Origin: Cypionkella sinensis
Lineage (GTDB): Bacteria > Pseudomonadota > Alphaproteobacteria > Rhodobacterales > Rhodobacteraceae
Direction of reading: 5' to 3'
DNA: 64,000 nucleotides
Assembly: GCF_042646385.1 (NCBI RefSeq)
Contig: NZ_JBHRTO010000001.1
Location: forward strand, 3,014,616-3,078,615
Below the pieces are notes generated by a model. That model made no database searches and was not told the origin of the DNA. It was given only the letters and a program-made list of their open reading frames with translations. The translations under genes were made by a program, and so were the position numbers. Of the stretch, positions 15,761 to 25,114 are shown in pieces (the stretch's first letter is position 1; each line of letters begins with the position of its first letter).

Positions 15761-18373
15761 TTAGTGCACCACGGCTTGCGCGGGGCGTTCACGCCGTGAG
15801 GCGGAAACGCGGTCGCCGATGATCAGGCCATCGGCCCCGGCGCTGACCTTGATCGTTGCGCCATCCAGCACATCGCCCGACAGGATCATCTCGGCCAGCG
15901 GGTTTTGCAGATGGTTCTGGATCACGCGTTTCAGAGGACGCGCGCCGAACACCGGGTCGTAGCCTTCATCCGCCAGCCAGGCCTCGGCCTCGGCATCCAG
16001 ATCCAGCGTGATCTTGCGGCTGACCAAGCGGGCTTCCAGTTTGCGCAACTGGATGTCGACGATGCCAGCCATATCGGCGCGGTTCAGACGATCAAAGATG
16101 ATCTGCTCGTCCAGCCGGTTCAGGAATTCCGGGCGGAAATGCTGCCGCACGGCCTCTGTCACCTGCGCCCGTGCCGCTGTCTGATCCGCGCCTTCGGGCA
16201 GTTCTGACAAAGCACGCGCCCCAAGGTTGCTGGTCAGAATGATCAGCGTTTGCTTGAAGCTGACGGTGCGGCCCTGACCATCGGTCAGCATGCCATCGTC
16301 CAGCACTTGCAGCAGCACGTTGAACACGTCGGGGTGGGCCTTTTCCACCTCGTCGAACAGCACGACCTGATAGGGGCGGCGGCGGACGGCTTCGGTCAGC
16401 ACGCCACCTTCATCATAGCCGACATAGCCCGGAGGCGCGCCGATCAGCCGGGCAACCGAGTGCTTCTCCATGAATTCGGACATATCAATCCGCACCATCG
16501 CCGAGTCGTCGTCGAACAGATATTCGGCAACTGCCTTGGTCAGTTCGGTTTTACCCACGCCGGTCGGGCCCAGGAACAGGAAGCTGCCCAGCGGGCGGCC
16601 CTCGTCGTTCAGCCCAGCGCGGGCGCGGCGGACGGCATTGGCCACAGCGGTGACGGCGGCTTGCTGACCGATCACGCGACGGCCAAGCTCTTCCTCCATC
16701 TTCAGCAGTTTTTCCCGCTCGCCTTCCAGCATCTTGGCCACTGGAATCCCGGTCCAGCGTTCGACGACCTCGGCGATCTGTTCCGGGCGTACGGCTTCGG
16801 ACACCAAGGCATCGCCTTCGCGTGCTTCGGCTTCGGCCAGTTGCTTTTCAAGGCCGGGAATGATGCCGTAGGAAAGTTCGCCCGCACGGCCCAGATTGCC
16901 GTCACGCTTGACCTGATCCAACTCGGCGCGGAAGCGGTCGAGTTGTTCTTTCAGATCGCGGCTGGCTTCCAGTTTGTCACGTTCGGCCTGCCATTGGGCT
17001 GTCATCGCGTCGGATTGCTCCAGCAGGTTCGACAGTTCCTGCTCCAGCTTTTCCAGACGGTCTTTGCTGGCTGCGTCGTCTTCTTTCTTCAGCGCCTCTG
17101 CTTCGATCTGCAGTTGCAGGATCTGGCGATCCAACTGGTCGAGTTCTTCGGGCTTGGAGTCGACCTCCATCCGCAGGCGGCTGGCAGCCTCGTCCACAAG
17201 GTCGATGGCCTTGTCGGGCAGGAAGCGGTCAGTGATGTAGCGGTGCGACAGGGTGGCTGCGGCGACAAGGGCCGAGTCGCTGATGCGCACGCCGTGGTGG
17301 AGTTCGTATTTCTCCTTGATGCCGCGCAGGATGCTGATGGTATCCTCGACCGTCGGTTCAGACACCATCACCGGCTGGAAACGCCGAGCGAGGGCCGCGT
17401 CTTTCTCGACATATTTGCGGTATTCGTCCAGCGTGGTGGCCCCGACGCAATGCAATTCGCCCCGTGCCAGTGCCGGTTTGATCAGGTTGGCGGCATCCAT
17501 CGCGCCATCGGATTTGCCCGCGCCGACCAGCGTGTGCATCTCGTCGATGAACAGGATGATATCGCCTTCCGCAGCGGTGACTTCGTTCAGAACGCCTTTC
17601 AGACGCTCCTCAAACTCACCGCGGTATTTGGCACCAGCGATCAGCGCGCCCATGTCCAGTGCCATCAGTTTCTTGTTGCGCAAGCTTTCCGGCACGTCGC
17701 CGTTGACGATGCGCAGGGCAAGGCCTTCGGCAATCGCAGTCTTACCGACGCCGGGTTCGCCGATCAGCACGGGGTTGTTCTTGGTGCGGCGCGACAGAAC
17801 CTGCATGGCGCGGCGGATTTCCTCGTCGCGGCCAATGATCGGGTCGATCTTGCCTTGCTCGGCGGCCTCGGTCAGGTCGCGGGCGTATTTTTTCAATGCG
17901 TCATAGGTTTCTTCCGCCGAAGCGCTATCCGCCGTGCGGCCTTTGCGGATGTCATTGATCGCGGCGTTCAGCTTTTGCGGGCTGACGGCACCAGCGTCGA
18001 GCGCGTCTTTGGCAGCGGATTTCACCATGCCAAGCGCCATCAGCAGGCGTTCTACCGGCACAAAGCTATCGCCAGCTTTCTTGGCGACCTTTTCAGCCTC
18101 GTCCAGCACCTTGACGAGGTTCGGGTCCATGAACGGCTGCGCATCGCCCGAGACTTTCGGCAGTTTGCCCATGGCCAGCGCAAGCGCTTCGGTCACGCGG
18201 GTGGGTTCACCCCCGGCGCGGCGGATCAGGTTGGAGGCCAAGCCCTGATCGTCGTCCATGATGGCTTTCAGCAAGTGTTCGGGTGCCAGCCGCTGATGGC
18301 TTTCCCGCATGGCAATCGTCTGGGCCGCTTGGATGAAACCACGCGACCGTTCCGTGAATTTCTCTAAATTCAT
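15761..18373 (-). CDS. clpB: ATP-dependent disaggregase ClpB
   Basis: 870 residues, full length. Hexameric AAA+ disaggregase working with DnaK to recover aggregated proteins after heat stress. Domains in order: N domain (1-150), first AAA+ with Walker A GEPGVGKTAI and IDEMHTLVGAG, the long coiled-coil middle domain that defines ClpB (about 400-520), second AAA+ with GPTGVGKTEL and the C-terminal domain. The ATG at 18373 has AAGGAG nine bases upstream; a GTG at 18382 is an alternative. It ends at a strong terminator. A heat-shock-like promoter lies upstream. Confidence 0.96.
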   Translation of the reverse strand: MNLEKFTERSRGFIQAAQTIAMRESHQRLAPEHLLKAIMDDDQGLASNLIRRAGGEPTRVTEALALAMGKLPKVSGDAQPFMDPNLVKVLDEAEKVAKKAGDSFVPVERLLMALGMVKSAAKDALDAGAVSPQKLNAAINDIRKGRTADSASAEETYDALKKYARDLTEAAEQGKIDPIIGRDEEIRRAMQVLSRRTKNNPVLIGEPGVGKTAIAEGLALRIVNGDVPESLRNKKLMALDMGALIAGAKYRGEFEERLKGVLNEVTAAEGDIILFIDEMHTLVGAGKSDGAMDAANLIKPALARGELHCVGATTLDEYRKYVEKDAALARRFQPVMVSEPTVEDTISILRGIKEKYELHHGVRISDSALVAAATLSHRYITDRFLPDKAIDLVDEAASRLRMEVDSKPEELDQLDRQILQLQIEAEALKKEDDAASKDRLEKLEQELSNLLEQSDAMTAQWQAERDKLEASRDLKEQLDRFRAELDQVKRDGNLGRAGELSYGIIPGLEKQLAEAEAREGDALVSEAVRPEQIAEVVERWTGIPVAKMLEGEREKLLKMEEELGRRVIGQQAAVTAVANAVRRARAGLNDEGRPLGSFLFLGPTGVGKTELTKAVAEYLFDDDSAMVRIDMSEFMEKHSVARLIGAPPGYVGYDEGGVLTEAVRRRPYQVVLFDEVEKAHPDVFNVLLQVLDDGMLTDGQGRTVSFKQTLIILTSNLGARALSELPEGADQTAARAQVTEAVRQHFRPEFLNRLDEQIIFDRLNRADMAGIVDIQLRKLEARLVSRKITLDLDAEAEAWLADEGYDPVFGARPLKRVIQNHLQNPLAEMILSGDVLDGATIKVSAGADGLIIGDRVSASRRERPAQAVVH

Positions 18374-18443
18374 CGGTATCACTCCTTTTCTAAGCGCCCC
18401 AGTGATGCCCGGATTTCCAGCACATCCTTGGCGGCCTTGGCCG

Positions 18444-18472
18444 ATATTTGGGGAGTTGGCGCGCGCTTTGCA
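18444..18472 (-). promoter_or_regulatory. Possible heat-shock (RpoH) promoter of clpB
   Basis: On the minus strand, ATTGCAAAG and CCCCAAATAT are separated by about a dozen bases, resembling the RpoH-type layout (TTGnA... and CCCCAt). It lies about 70-100 bases upstream of the clpB start. The -35 part is a weak match, so this is tentative. Confidence 0.3.
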
Positions 18473-18670
18473 ATGCTGTGGATCAACGACACTGCAGCAA
18501 ATTTATGCAGGGGTTTGCGGGGCGCGCACATTTATCCGCCGATTGCGCCGGATGTGGTCGGCACGATGCCGCCCGTTCGGAGGCGTGCAACCTGCGGTAA
18601 GCTGAACGGGCTTGCGACACGCCGGATTTGTAGGCCAATCGAGGGGCAGAAAAACAAAAAGGCGGCGCAG

Positions 18671-19102
18671 ATGCAGGATATTTTGCAGGTATTGATCCAC
18701 AAGGCCCCCGTGCAGGAGTTGCAGTTGCACATCGGGAAAAGTGGCTTGTGTATTGGCGATGCGGCAGAATTGCACCTGCAAGACGATGGCCGGATCGGCA
18801 TTTTTGCGATGGCGAAGCGGCCTTTGCTGGGGCTTTTGCCGCGCCGCAGTTTGCGGCATCTGGGGCAGCTTGGGCCAGCGGCGACGGCGGTGATGACCGA
18901 GCCTTTGCAGCACGGCGACCATCTGCGGGTGCGGATTGTCGGCCTGACGCCTGAACATCTGTCGCCGAACGGGGTGGCCGAGGTCTATATCTCTGTCTGG
19001 AGCAACACGCACCGGATGATGAATGTGCGGTCTGCCGTGCCGCCCAAACCCGAGATCGCAGAAGAGAGTTCGCTACCGCCTGCCCGCGTTCATATTTCGT
19101 AG
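18671..19102 (+). CDS. Conserved-looking protein of unknown function
   Basis: 143 residues from ATG at 18671 (MQDILQVLIHKAPVQEL); the frame is open further upstream but crosses the clpB promoter region. No signal peptide, membrane segment or recognised motif. The middle (DDGRIGIFAMAKRPLLGLLPRRS) and the alternating polar/hydrophobic pattern suggest a small beta-rich cytoplasmic domain. The ribosome-binding site is weak (AAGGCGG). Its end overlaps the convergent TolB-like gene by 13 bases. Codon use is like its neighbours, which is the main support for it being real. Confidence 0.55.
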   Translation: MQDILQVLIHKAPVQELQLHIGKSGLCIGDAAELHLQDDGRIGIFAMAKRPLLGLLPRRSLRHLGQLGPAATAVMTEPLQHGDHLRVRIVGLTPEHLSPNGVAEVYISVWSNTHRMMNVRSAVPPKPEIAEESSLPPARVHIS

Positions 19103-19914
19103 CGCACGTAGGCAAAGGCGTGGGAATCTGGTGCCCAGTTGGGCACGTTCATCGTGCCTTGGCCACCAGTAAACTCGAGGATGCGGCGGCGGTTCTGGCC
19201 TTGGGGGTCGCACAGGCACAGCGCCACGGGTAGGTTGGCTGGGTGGCCCAACGTGCCGGGCGGGTAGGCGAGATAGATCAGGTGCTGGTCATCCGGTGAG
19301 GGATGCGGGAACCAGTTGACGCAATCATCGGCGAACAGTTTGCGCTGGGCGCTGCCATCGGCGTTCATCACCCAGATCTGCGCGTGGCCGTCGCGATCGC
19401 AGTTGTAATAGATTTGCGCTCCATCGGCGCTGAAGTCGGGGCCGTCGCAATGGCCTTCGCCCATGGTCAAACGTGTCTCTGTGCCGCCTATAGGCATGGT
19501 GTAGACATCAATCACCCGGCTGCCACCCCGCGCCGCGACATAGGTCAGCAGCTTGCCATCGGGCGACCAGCCGTGCCACCAGCTTGGCGCTTGCGGTGAG
19601 ATTTTCACCGGATCGCCGCCCTTGGCCGGAATCATGTAGATCTGCGACCCGATGCCTTCGTGATGCGATGAGATCACGATCTGCTGGCCGTCGGGGCTGA
19701 TGCCGTGGTCGTTGTTCAGGCGCTGGGCTACGCCGGTTTCAATGGGGATCAGGGCCGGTTCGGCCAATGGCACGCGAAATAACCGACCCTCGGCGTTGAC
19801 CAGCAAGGCATCGCCCGAGGGATACCAGTTGGGTGCCTCGATATGCCGGTCGGTTGCCAGCAGGGTGCGGGTGCTGGCCGAGGCGAGATCGTAGATTTCG
19901 AGAAAGCTGCGCAT
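19090..19914 (-). CDS. TolB-like beta-propeller protein, cytoplasmic
   Basis: 274 residues built of repeated PD40/WD40-like blades, recognisable by recurring SPDG or PSGD turns (WYPSGDALLV, ISPDGQQIVIS, WSPDGKLLTYV, FSADGAQIYYN, PSPDDQHLIYL, WAPDSHAFAYV), giving about six blades. It resembles the C-terminal propeller of TolB, but has no signal peptide and no N-terminal TolB domain, so it is probably cytoplasmic and not part of the Tol-Pal system. Function unknown; propellers usually bind proteins or sugars. Confidence 0.75.
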   Translation of the reverse strand: MRSFLEIYDLASASTRTLLATDRHIEAPNWYPSGDALLVNAEGRLFRVPLAEPALIPIETGVAQRLNNDHGISPDGQQIVISSHHEGIGSQIYMIPAKGGDPVKISPQAPSWWHGWSPDGKLLTYVAARGGSRVIDVYTMPIGGTETRLTMGEGHCDGPDFSADGAQIYYNCDRDGHAQIWVMNADGSAQRKLFADDCVNWFPHPSPDDQHLIYLAYPPGTLGHPANLPVALCLCDPQGQNRRRILEFTGGQGTMNVPNWAPDSHAFAYVRYEI

Positions 19915-19934
19915 CTTAGGTGCCTTACCGTGAA

Positions 19935-19957
19935 GGTGCGTTATTCACGCACCCTAC
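19935..19957. repeat. Short palindromic repeat (GGTGCGT family), copy 1
   Basis: GGTGCGT (19935-19941), five bases, ACGCACC (19947-19953), then CTAC. A second copy with longer arms is at 51741-51764. The stop codon of the neighbouring minus-strand gene lies inside its CTAC tail. It looks like an interspersed repeat or terminator-like hairpin. Confidence 0.55.
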
Positions 19958-20727
19958 TCCCTTGCCTTTGGGGTGAGGAGTTTTTTCGGGCGCAAAGCCT
20001 CGGCGGCTTTGAACAGGCCGAAGGTTTGGTTGACGTAGTTCACCACGCCGCCAATCTGCTCCATGTATTTTTGCAGTTCGGGGGTCTTTTCGGCCTCGAC
20101 CATCTGCACCGGGCGGTCTGGGCCATCGGCCTCAAACTGGCAGTAGAACAACGGTTCGCCCCGGCGCAGGATGATGTCCTTTTCCGGCTCGTGCCATTCA
20201 AATGCCCACATCAGCGGGCGCGGCCAGACGTTCAGCGGGAAGCGGCCGCCAAAGATCGTGCCGGGCAGTTGTTCGCGGCGGTAATGGGCAAAGGCGGAAA
20301 GTTGGGTGATATAGACCAGCTCATCCGCGATAAAGCAGTAGGGCAGCGACATTTGGACGGTGGGGCGATCAGGGTAGCGCCATTCGGCCTCGGAGACCAA
20401 GGTCATCACCTCACCCAGTTTGTTGGCGCGGATCGGGGATGCCGCCCCGGCGCGGTTGATCAGATGCGGCTTGCCTTTGTCGTCGCGGCCAAAGCCGAGA
20501 TGAATGTCAAACGGGCATTTGATCAGGAAATAGCGGCTTTCCAACTGGATCACCGCCGGGCAACGGCTGGCCGATTTCGCGTGGGCCTTGTTGGTCTGGC
20601 GGAACAGCACCCGTTCGGGCGGATCATACAGCACCGCACCTTTGTCTTGCGTCAGAAACCAGCCGATCGTGACGGGGCCGGATTTCGGCCCATCCTCGGG
20701 GCGCTCAAAGGTGAGGTTGATGTCCAT
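19954..20727 (-). CDS. Protein of unknown function
   Basis: 257 residues from ATG at 20727 (MDINLTFERPEDGPKSG); an in-frame start at 20778 would add 17 residues but lies against the MFS gene end. No signal peptide or membrane segment. Conserved-looking aromatic and charged patches (TIGWFLTQDKGAVLYDPPER, FGRDDKGKPHLINR, RPLMWAFEWHEPEK) suggest a soluble folded domain, but I do not recognise a family. Its stop overlaps the short repeat at 19935. It follows the MFS gene by 47 bases on the same strand and may be co-transcribed with it. Confidence 0.6.
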   Translation of the reverse strand: MDINLTFERPEDGPKSGPVTIGWFLTQDKGAVLYDPPERVLFRQTNKAHAKSASRCPAVIQLESRYFLIKCPFDIHLGFGRDDKGKPHLINRAGAASPIRANKLGEVMTLVSEAEWRYPDRPTVQMSLPYCFIADELVYITQLSAFAHYRREQLPGTIFGGRFPLNVWPRPLMWAFEWHEPEKDIILRRGEPLFYCQFEADGPDRPVQMVEAEKTPELQKYMEQIGGVVNYVNQTFGLFKAAEALRPKKLLTPKARE

Positions 20728-20774
20728 ACTCGGGCCTTTCGTTTTTGCCAGATGAGGCGGAAAGGCGGGTGGTG

Positions 20775-22160
20775 TCAATCGGCGGCACGGACCAGTTGCG
20801 CCCCTGCCTGCGGCGAGAGTTTGGCGAAGATGATCGCAGAGGAAAGTGACAGCAGCGCAATCACGGTGAACACCACAGGGAAGTTACCCAGATCGGTGGC
20901 CGAGGTGCCGCGCAGATAGCCGGTGCCCTCTAGCGTCATCGCCGCCAGCGTGATGCCGATGGATCCGGACAGTTGCTGTAGCACGGCGGTGAACGAGGTG
21001 GCCGACGACAGGCGCTCTGATGGCACTTCGGCATAGGCGATGGCGTTGACAGAGGTGAATTGCAGCGACCGCGACAGCCCGCCCACGAACAGCACCAACA
21101 GCATCAGCAGCCACGGCGTTTGTGGGGTAAAGCTGGCCGGGGCAAGGATGAATACCGATGAGATAAGGGCGTTGACCAGCAGCACCCGGCGGAAACCAAA
21201 GCGGCGCAGGATCGGTTGGGCGGCGAATTTCAGCACAAGTGCGCCAATGCCAGACGCAAATGTGATCAGCCCCGATTGCAGCGGGTTCAGGCCAAAGCCG
21301 AGTTGCAGCATCAGCGGCAGCAGGAACGGCAGGGCGCCGACGCCAACGCGGAACAGGGTGCCCGCGGTGACAGAAATGCGGAAGGTGGGCAGCGCCAGCA
21401 GGCGCAGATCGACCATCGGATTTGAAACCCGCAGGGCATGGCGGACATAAAGCGCAATCAGGGTGGCACCGCCTGCGGTCAGGCTGAACACGATCAGCGG
21501 CGTGGCGAGGTTCAGGCCCATCAGGGTTGCCCCGGTCAGAAAGCCCGCAAGGCCGGGGCCGAGCAGCAGGAAGCCTGCGGTATCAAAGCTGCGCGGTTCA
21601 GGCTCGCGCAGGTCTGGGATGTAGAGGGTTGCGAGGACCACGCCCAAAACGGCAATCGGAATGTTGATCCAGAAAATCCAGCGCCAATCCCAATAGGTGG
21701 TGATGTAGCCGCCCAAGGGCGGGCCAAGCACCGGGCCGAGTAGCGCCGGCACGGTCAGCCAGGCGAGCGCGCCGACCAGCCCGGCGCGGGGGGTGCCGCG
21801 CAGCACGATCAGGCGACCGACCGGGGTCATCATCGACCCACCCAGCCCTTGCAGGGCGCGGGCGGCGACGAGTTCGGCCAGATTGGTGGAGAGCGCACAG
21901 GCGATGGAGCCCAAGGCAAACACGACGATGGCGGCGCGGAAGATTTTACGCGCCCCGAACTTGTCGGCCATCCAGCCCGAGGCCGGGATGAACACCGCCA
22001 GCGCCAGCAGATAGGTGGTCAGCACCAGTTTCAGATGGATCGGGTCGGAGTTCAGATCGCGCGCGATCTGGGGCAGCGAGGTGGACAGCACCGAGGAGTC
22101 GATATTCTCCATCAACAGGGCGGTCGCGACGATCAGGGGAAGGATGCGGGCGGAAGGCAT
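20775..22160 (-). CDS. MFS drug-type exporter (EmrB/QacA, DHA2 family)
   Basis: 461 residues from ATG at 22160 (MPSARILPLIVATALLMENI), with a longer GTG start at 22217 possible. The DHA2 signature is clear: LLMENIDSSVLSTSLPQIAR in the first helix, the loop motif GWMADKFGARKIFRAAI, ALQGLGGSMMTPVGR, and motif C LGPVLGPPLGG. I expect 14 transmembrane helices in the inner membrane and proton-driven export of hydrophobic or cationic compounds; the substrate is unknown. No local regulator is adjacent. Confidence 0.88.
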   Translation of the reverse strand: MPSARILPLIVATALLMENIDSSVLSTSLPQIARDLNSDPIHLKLVLTTYLLALAVFIPASGWMADKFGARKIFRAAIVVFALGSIACALSTNLAELVAARALQGLGGSMMTPVGRLIVLRGTPRAGLVGALAWLTVPALLGPVLGPPLGGYITTYWDWRWIFWINIPIAVLGVVLATLYIPDLREPEPRSFDTAGFLLLGPGLAGFLTGATLMGLNLATPLIVFSLTAGGATLIALYVRHALRVSNPMVDLRLLALPTFRISVTAGTLFRVGVGALPFLLPLMLQLGFGLNPLQSGLITFASGIGALVLKFAAQPILRRFGFRRVLLVNALISSVFILAPASFTPQTPWLLMLLVLFVGGLSRSLQFTSVNAIAYAEVPSERLSSATSFTAVLQQLSGSIGITLAAMTLEGTGYLRGTSATDLGNFPVVFTVIALLSLSSAIIFAKLSPQAGAQLVRAAD

Positions 22161-22265
22161 GGCGGGAAGATGCGGCAACGTCCGGGCGGGTGCAAGGGTG
22201 GTTCGCAGGGGTGGCACGCGGTTGTGAAGGGGGCTTTGACACCCACAAAGCCGCCAAACTTCGGC

Positions 22266-23189
22266 TTAACGCCGGGTCGGCACAATGGCCTGAACTCGTT
22301 GCAATCCTTTTCGCTCGGGTTCCGAGTCTGGCGTTTTGAGTTGCGATGCGAGGCCCAGTTTTTGCAATGCGCGGATGAAATAATAACCCGGATCCATTTG
22401 CCCGCGTTCAACGCCCAGTTTGGCGGAATGGGGGAAGGCATGGTGATTGCAGTGCCAGTTTTCACCGAAGGTCAGCAGGCTGATGTAGCGAATATTGTAA
22501 CCTTGCACGGGAACGCCTGCGATTCTCCAACCCTGATGACCGCGCCTGTGTGAGACATGCCCGACAAGCCAATGCCCTACCAGCGATACGAATATGCGCA
22601 GAGAACAACCCCAAAGCACCCAGGCCCAACCGCCGAGAGCGTAAAGGGTTAGCGCCAAGGGCAGTTGCTGCCACATCCAAGTCTTTTCAATGAAACGATA
22701 GATGGGGTCTTGCTTTACGCGATCTTCCAGAACGAATTTGGGTGGATGGTCGAGACGATACTCGCAGCACAGTTGCCACCAAGCATCCCGCCAGAAGGCG
22801 GCTTGGTGGGCGGGATGCGGTGGGCATTCGGTTTGCCGTTGATGCCAATCGCGCAGATCGTGGGTGCGAATCATGCCAATCGGGCCAGCCATGCTGACAA
22901 GCGTGCCGAGCCACACCAGAGCATATTCGACAAGGCGTGGGGTTTCAAAACTGCGATGAATCAGCAGGCGGTGCATACCAACCGAATGGCCTGCGCAGAT
23001 GGTCACAGCCGTCAATCCAAGGAAGACCAGTAAGGCGTCAAGCTGCGGATAGAGGATGACTCCGGTGATTCCAGCCGCGCCATGCCCGAAAAGCCAGACG
23101 GTTTTGATTGGCAGGCATCGCACATGGCCTTGAAGCGCCGATGTTTCCGGCAGGACATGGAAGCGGTCGGTTGAGACGAGATGCGCCAT
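22266..23189 (-). CDS. Acyl-CoA / fatty-acid desaturase
   Basis: 307-residue membrane di-iron desaturase. The three histidine boxes are visible: HRLLIH in GMHRLLIHRSF, HDLRDWHQRQ, and ENWHCNHHAFPHSA. Hydrophobic segments before box 1 and around GWAWVLWGCSL fit four membrane helices. It probably introduces a double bond into membrane acyl chains (delta-9-like); the electron donor is not encoded nearby. It is a single minus-strand gene between the TetR regulator and the MFS exporter. Confidence 0.88.
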   Translation of the reverse strand: MAHLVSTDRFHVLPETSALQGHVRCLPIKTVWLFGHGAAGITGVILYPQLDALLVFLGLTAVTICAGHSVGMHRLLIHRSFETPRLVEYALVWLGTLVSMAGPIGMIRTHDLRDWHQRQTECPPHPAHQAAFWRDAWWQLCCEYRLDHPPKFVLEDRVKQDPIYRFIEKTWMWQQLPLALTLYALGGWAWVLWGCSLRIFVSLVGHWLVGHVSHRRGHQGWRIAGVPVQGYNIRYISLLTFGENWHCNHHAFPHSAKLGVERGQMDPGYYFIRALQKLGLASQLKTPDSEPERKGLQRVQAIVPTRR

Positions 23190-23242
23190 TCTATCAGTTT
23201 AGAGGGCTTCGGCAGAATTCATAGCGCGTATCGCGCAGCCCC

Positions 23243-23887
23243 CTACAACAACCCATCGGCCCCGAAATGCCTTGGGAAGAACGCCATCGCGGCGGCGTGG
23301 ACGGTTTGCAGGGCCTCGGTCGGGCTGTAGGGCTCGCGGGTCGAGATCAGGTCGACCCAGACGCCTTCGGTGGTGACGCGCAGCACGCGCGAGATCAGGA
23401 TTGGGTCGCCGGGGTAGCCGCCTTCGCTGAGCAGGGCGGCGCAGACTGCCTCCAGTTTGGTAATGTAAAGTCGGTCATTCTCGCCGCATCTTTCCTGATA
23501 GAGCGGGCGCGATTGTGCCTCGCCCCAGAACGACAGCCATGCCGACAGGCGGACGGGGGTGCAGATGGCGGGGACGAAATCGGCGCGGATCATGGCATCG
23601 AGTTGGCTGGCAGGCTGCGGGCCTGCGGCGGCAAGCGCGGCATCCCAGTTTTCGCGGTATTCGTCGGACAGATAGCCGAGGGTTTCGGCCAGCAGCGCCT
23701 CTTTCGTCTGGAAATGGAACAGCACCAATCCGTGCGAGATGCCTGCGCGGCGTGCCACATCGGTCAGGGTGGTGCGGGCATAGCCGTTGGCGGCCAGCAC
23801 CTCGATCGTGGCCTCGATCACCTGCGTGCGGCGGATTTCGCGCGACAGTTTGCGCGGTGTCGGGATGGTGGGGGCAGGCTGGCTCAT
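23243..23887 (-). CDS. TetR-family regulator (BetI-like)
   Basis: 214 residues. The N-terminal helix-turn-helix is clear: RRTQVIEATIEVLAANGYA followed by TTLTDVARRAGISHGLVLFH (residues about 20-60). The C-terminal part (RADFVPAICTPVRLSAWLSFWGEAQ) resembles BetI, the choline-sensing repressor. The ATG at 23887 follows a weak ribosome-binding site. It is divergent from the Rieske oxygenase operon, and a perfectly placed inverted repeat lies between them, so it probably represses that operon and itself, released by the pathway substrate (inference). Confidence 0.87.
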   Translation of the reverse strand: MSQPAPTIPTPRKLSREIRRTQVIEATIEVLAANGYARTTLTDVARRAGISHGLVLFHFQTKEALLAETLGYLSDEYRENWDAALAAAGPQPASQLDAMIRADFVPAICTPVRLSAWLSFWGEAQSRPLYQERCGENDRLYITKLEAVCAALLSEGGYPGDPILISRVLRVTTEGVWVDLISTREPYSPTEALQTVHAAAMAFFPRHFGADGLL

Positions 23888-23930
23888 GCGGGTTTCTCGG
23901 CTGAAAGCGGGGCTTTTGCAAGGTAGCGAA

Positions 23931-23956
23931 ATTCTGATTGACAGACCAGTCAGAAT
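23931..23956. promoter_or_regulatory. Probable TetR operator
   Basis: ATTCTGATTG (23931-23940) and CAGTCAGAAT (23947-23956) form an inverted repeat matching at nine of ten positions around a six-base spacer. It lies 44 bases from the TetR start on one side and immediately before the Rieske operon on the other; TTGACA (23938-23943) inside it may be a plus-strand -35 box. Confidence 0.7.
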
Positions 23957-23989
23957 CTTGCCAGCATGAGGAAACAACATTGGTTCGCC

Positions 23990-25114
23990 ATGACGCTTGT
24001 CTCGCCCCGATTGGAGTTCTGCCTGCAGACGCTGCCGCCGCGCGCCTATTGTGATGCCGATTGGTATGGGCGCGAGATGGGATCGGTGTTCGCGCAGAAC
24101 TGGATTTGCGTGGGGCGGCTGGCGGATTTTGCGGCGGGCACGATGCGGCGGGTGCAGGTGGGCGCTGCGGATGTCATCGTCTGCCGGGCGGCGGATGGCG
24201 GCGTTTCGGCGTGGCACAACACCTGTCGGCATCGCGGGGCGGAGCTTTGCCGTGCCGAGGTTGAGCCTTTGGGCAAGCTGATCCGCTGCCCCTATCACGC
24301 GTTTTCTTATGCGGCTTCGGATGGGCGATTGGTGGCGACGGGCCATGCGGTGCCGACAGCGGATTTTGACCGTAGCGCGCATGGGTTGCTGGCGGTAGCG
24401 GTGCGGGTTTGGGCAGGGTTTCTGTTTCTGAACACCGCCGAGGCGCCGCGTGATTTGGTGGCGGATGTCGATCTGGCGGTGCTGGATCATTGGCCGATGT
24501 ATGGCCTTGTGACGGGCCACATCTGGCGGTCCGAGCTTGCCTGCAACTGGAAGGTGTTCTGGGAGAATTACTCGGAATGTCTGCATTGCCCGGGGATACA
24601 CCCGGAATTGTGCGAGCGGGTGCCGATCTATGGCCAGGGGATCATGGCGGCGTCAGAGGCTGTCGGCTGGGACGGCCAGATGCCCGCTGGGAACCTCAAG
24701 CCGGGGACGGAAAGTTGGACGCCGGACGGGGCGGCCTGCGGGCCGATTTTCGTGGAGCTGACCGAGGCCGAGCGGGCGGCGGGGTATCAGTTCGTCACTT
24801 TCTGGCCGACGGCTTATGTGGTCGCGCATGTCGATCATGTGCGCGCGGTGCGGATTGTGCCGCTGGGGCCACTCAGGACGGAACTGGTGGTCGAGTGGTA
24901 TTTCGCGCCCGAAACCCTCGCCCAGCCGGGGTTTGATGCGGCGCAGGTGGCTGAATTTGCCAAGATCGTGCTGCGGCAAGATGGCGAAGCGGCAGAGATG
25001 AACCAGCGGGGGATGATGTCGCCCGCGTATCGCGGTGGCACGTTGATGCCGGAAGAATATGAGATTCACCGCTTTCACCAATGGCTTAGAAAAGAGATGG
25101 AGGTCAGCGCATGA
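23990..25114 (+). CDS. Rieske non-heme iron oxygenase, alpha subunit (first)
   Basis: 374 residues from ATG at 23990; an in-frame ATG at 23966 adds eight residues but sits almost on the operator. The Rieske 2Fe-2S ligands are in NTCRHRGAELC and IRCPYHAF (Cys79, His81, Cys100, His103). The mononuclear iron site is NYSECLHCPGIH, with His199 and His204; the bridging position is Glu196 instead of the usual Asp, as in carnitine oxygenase CntA. Such enzymes hydroxylate or dealkylate choline-, betaine- or carnitine-like compounds. No reductase gene is adjacent. It overlaps the second oxygenase by ATGA. Confidence 0.9.
   Translation: MTLVSPRLEFCLQTLPPRAYCDADWYGREMGSVFAQNWICVGRLADFAAGTMRRVQVGAADVIVCRAADGGVSAWHNTCRHRGAELCRAEVEPLGKLIRCPYHAFSYAASDGRLVATGHAVPTADFDRSAHGLLAVAVRVWAGFLFLNTAEAPRDLVADVDLAVLDHWPMYGLVTGHIWRSELACNWKVFWENYSECLHCPGIHPELCERVPIYGQGIMAASEAVGWDGQMPAGNLKPGTESWTPDGAACGPIFVELTEAERAAGYQFVTFWPTAYVVAHVDHVRAVRIVPLGPLRTELVVEWYFAPETLAQPGFDAAQVAEFAKIVLRQDGEAAEMNQRGMMSPAYRGGTLMPEEYEIHRFHQWLRKEMEVSA

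Noticed and set aside
16250..18367. Very long open frame (about 705 codons) on the plus strand opposite clpB
   Set aside because: It mirrors the clpB codons exactly, has Phe/Gln/Gly-heavy composition typical of antisense frames in GC-rich DNA, and no ribosome-binding site or family motif.
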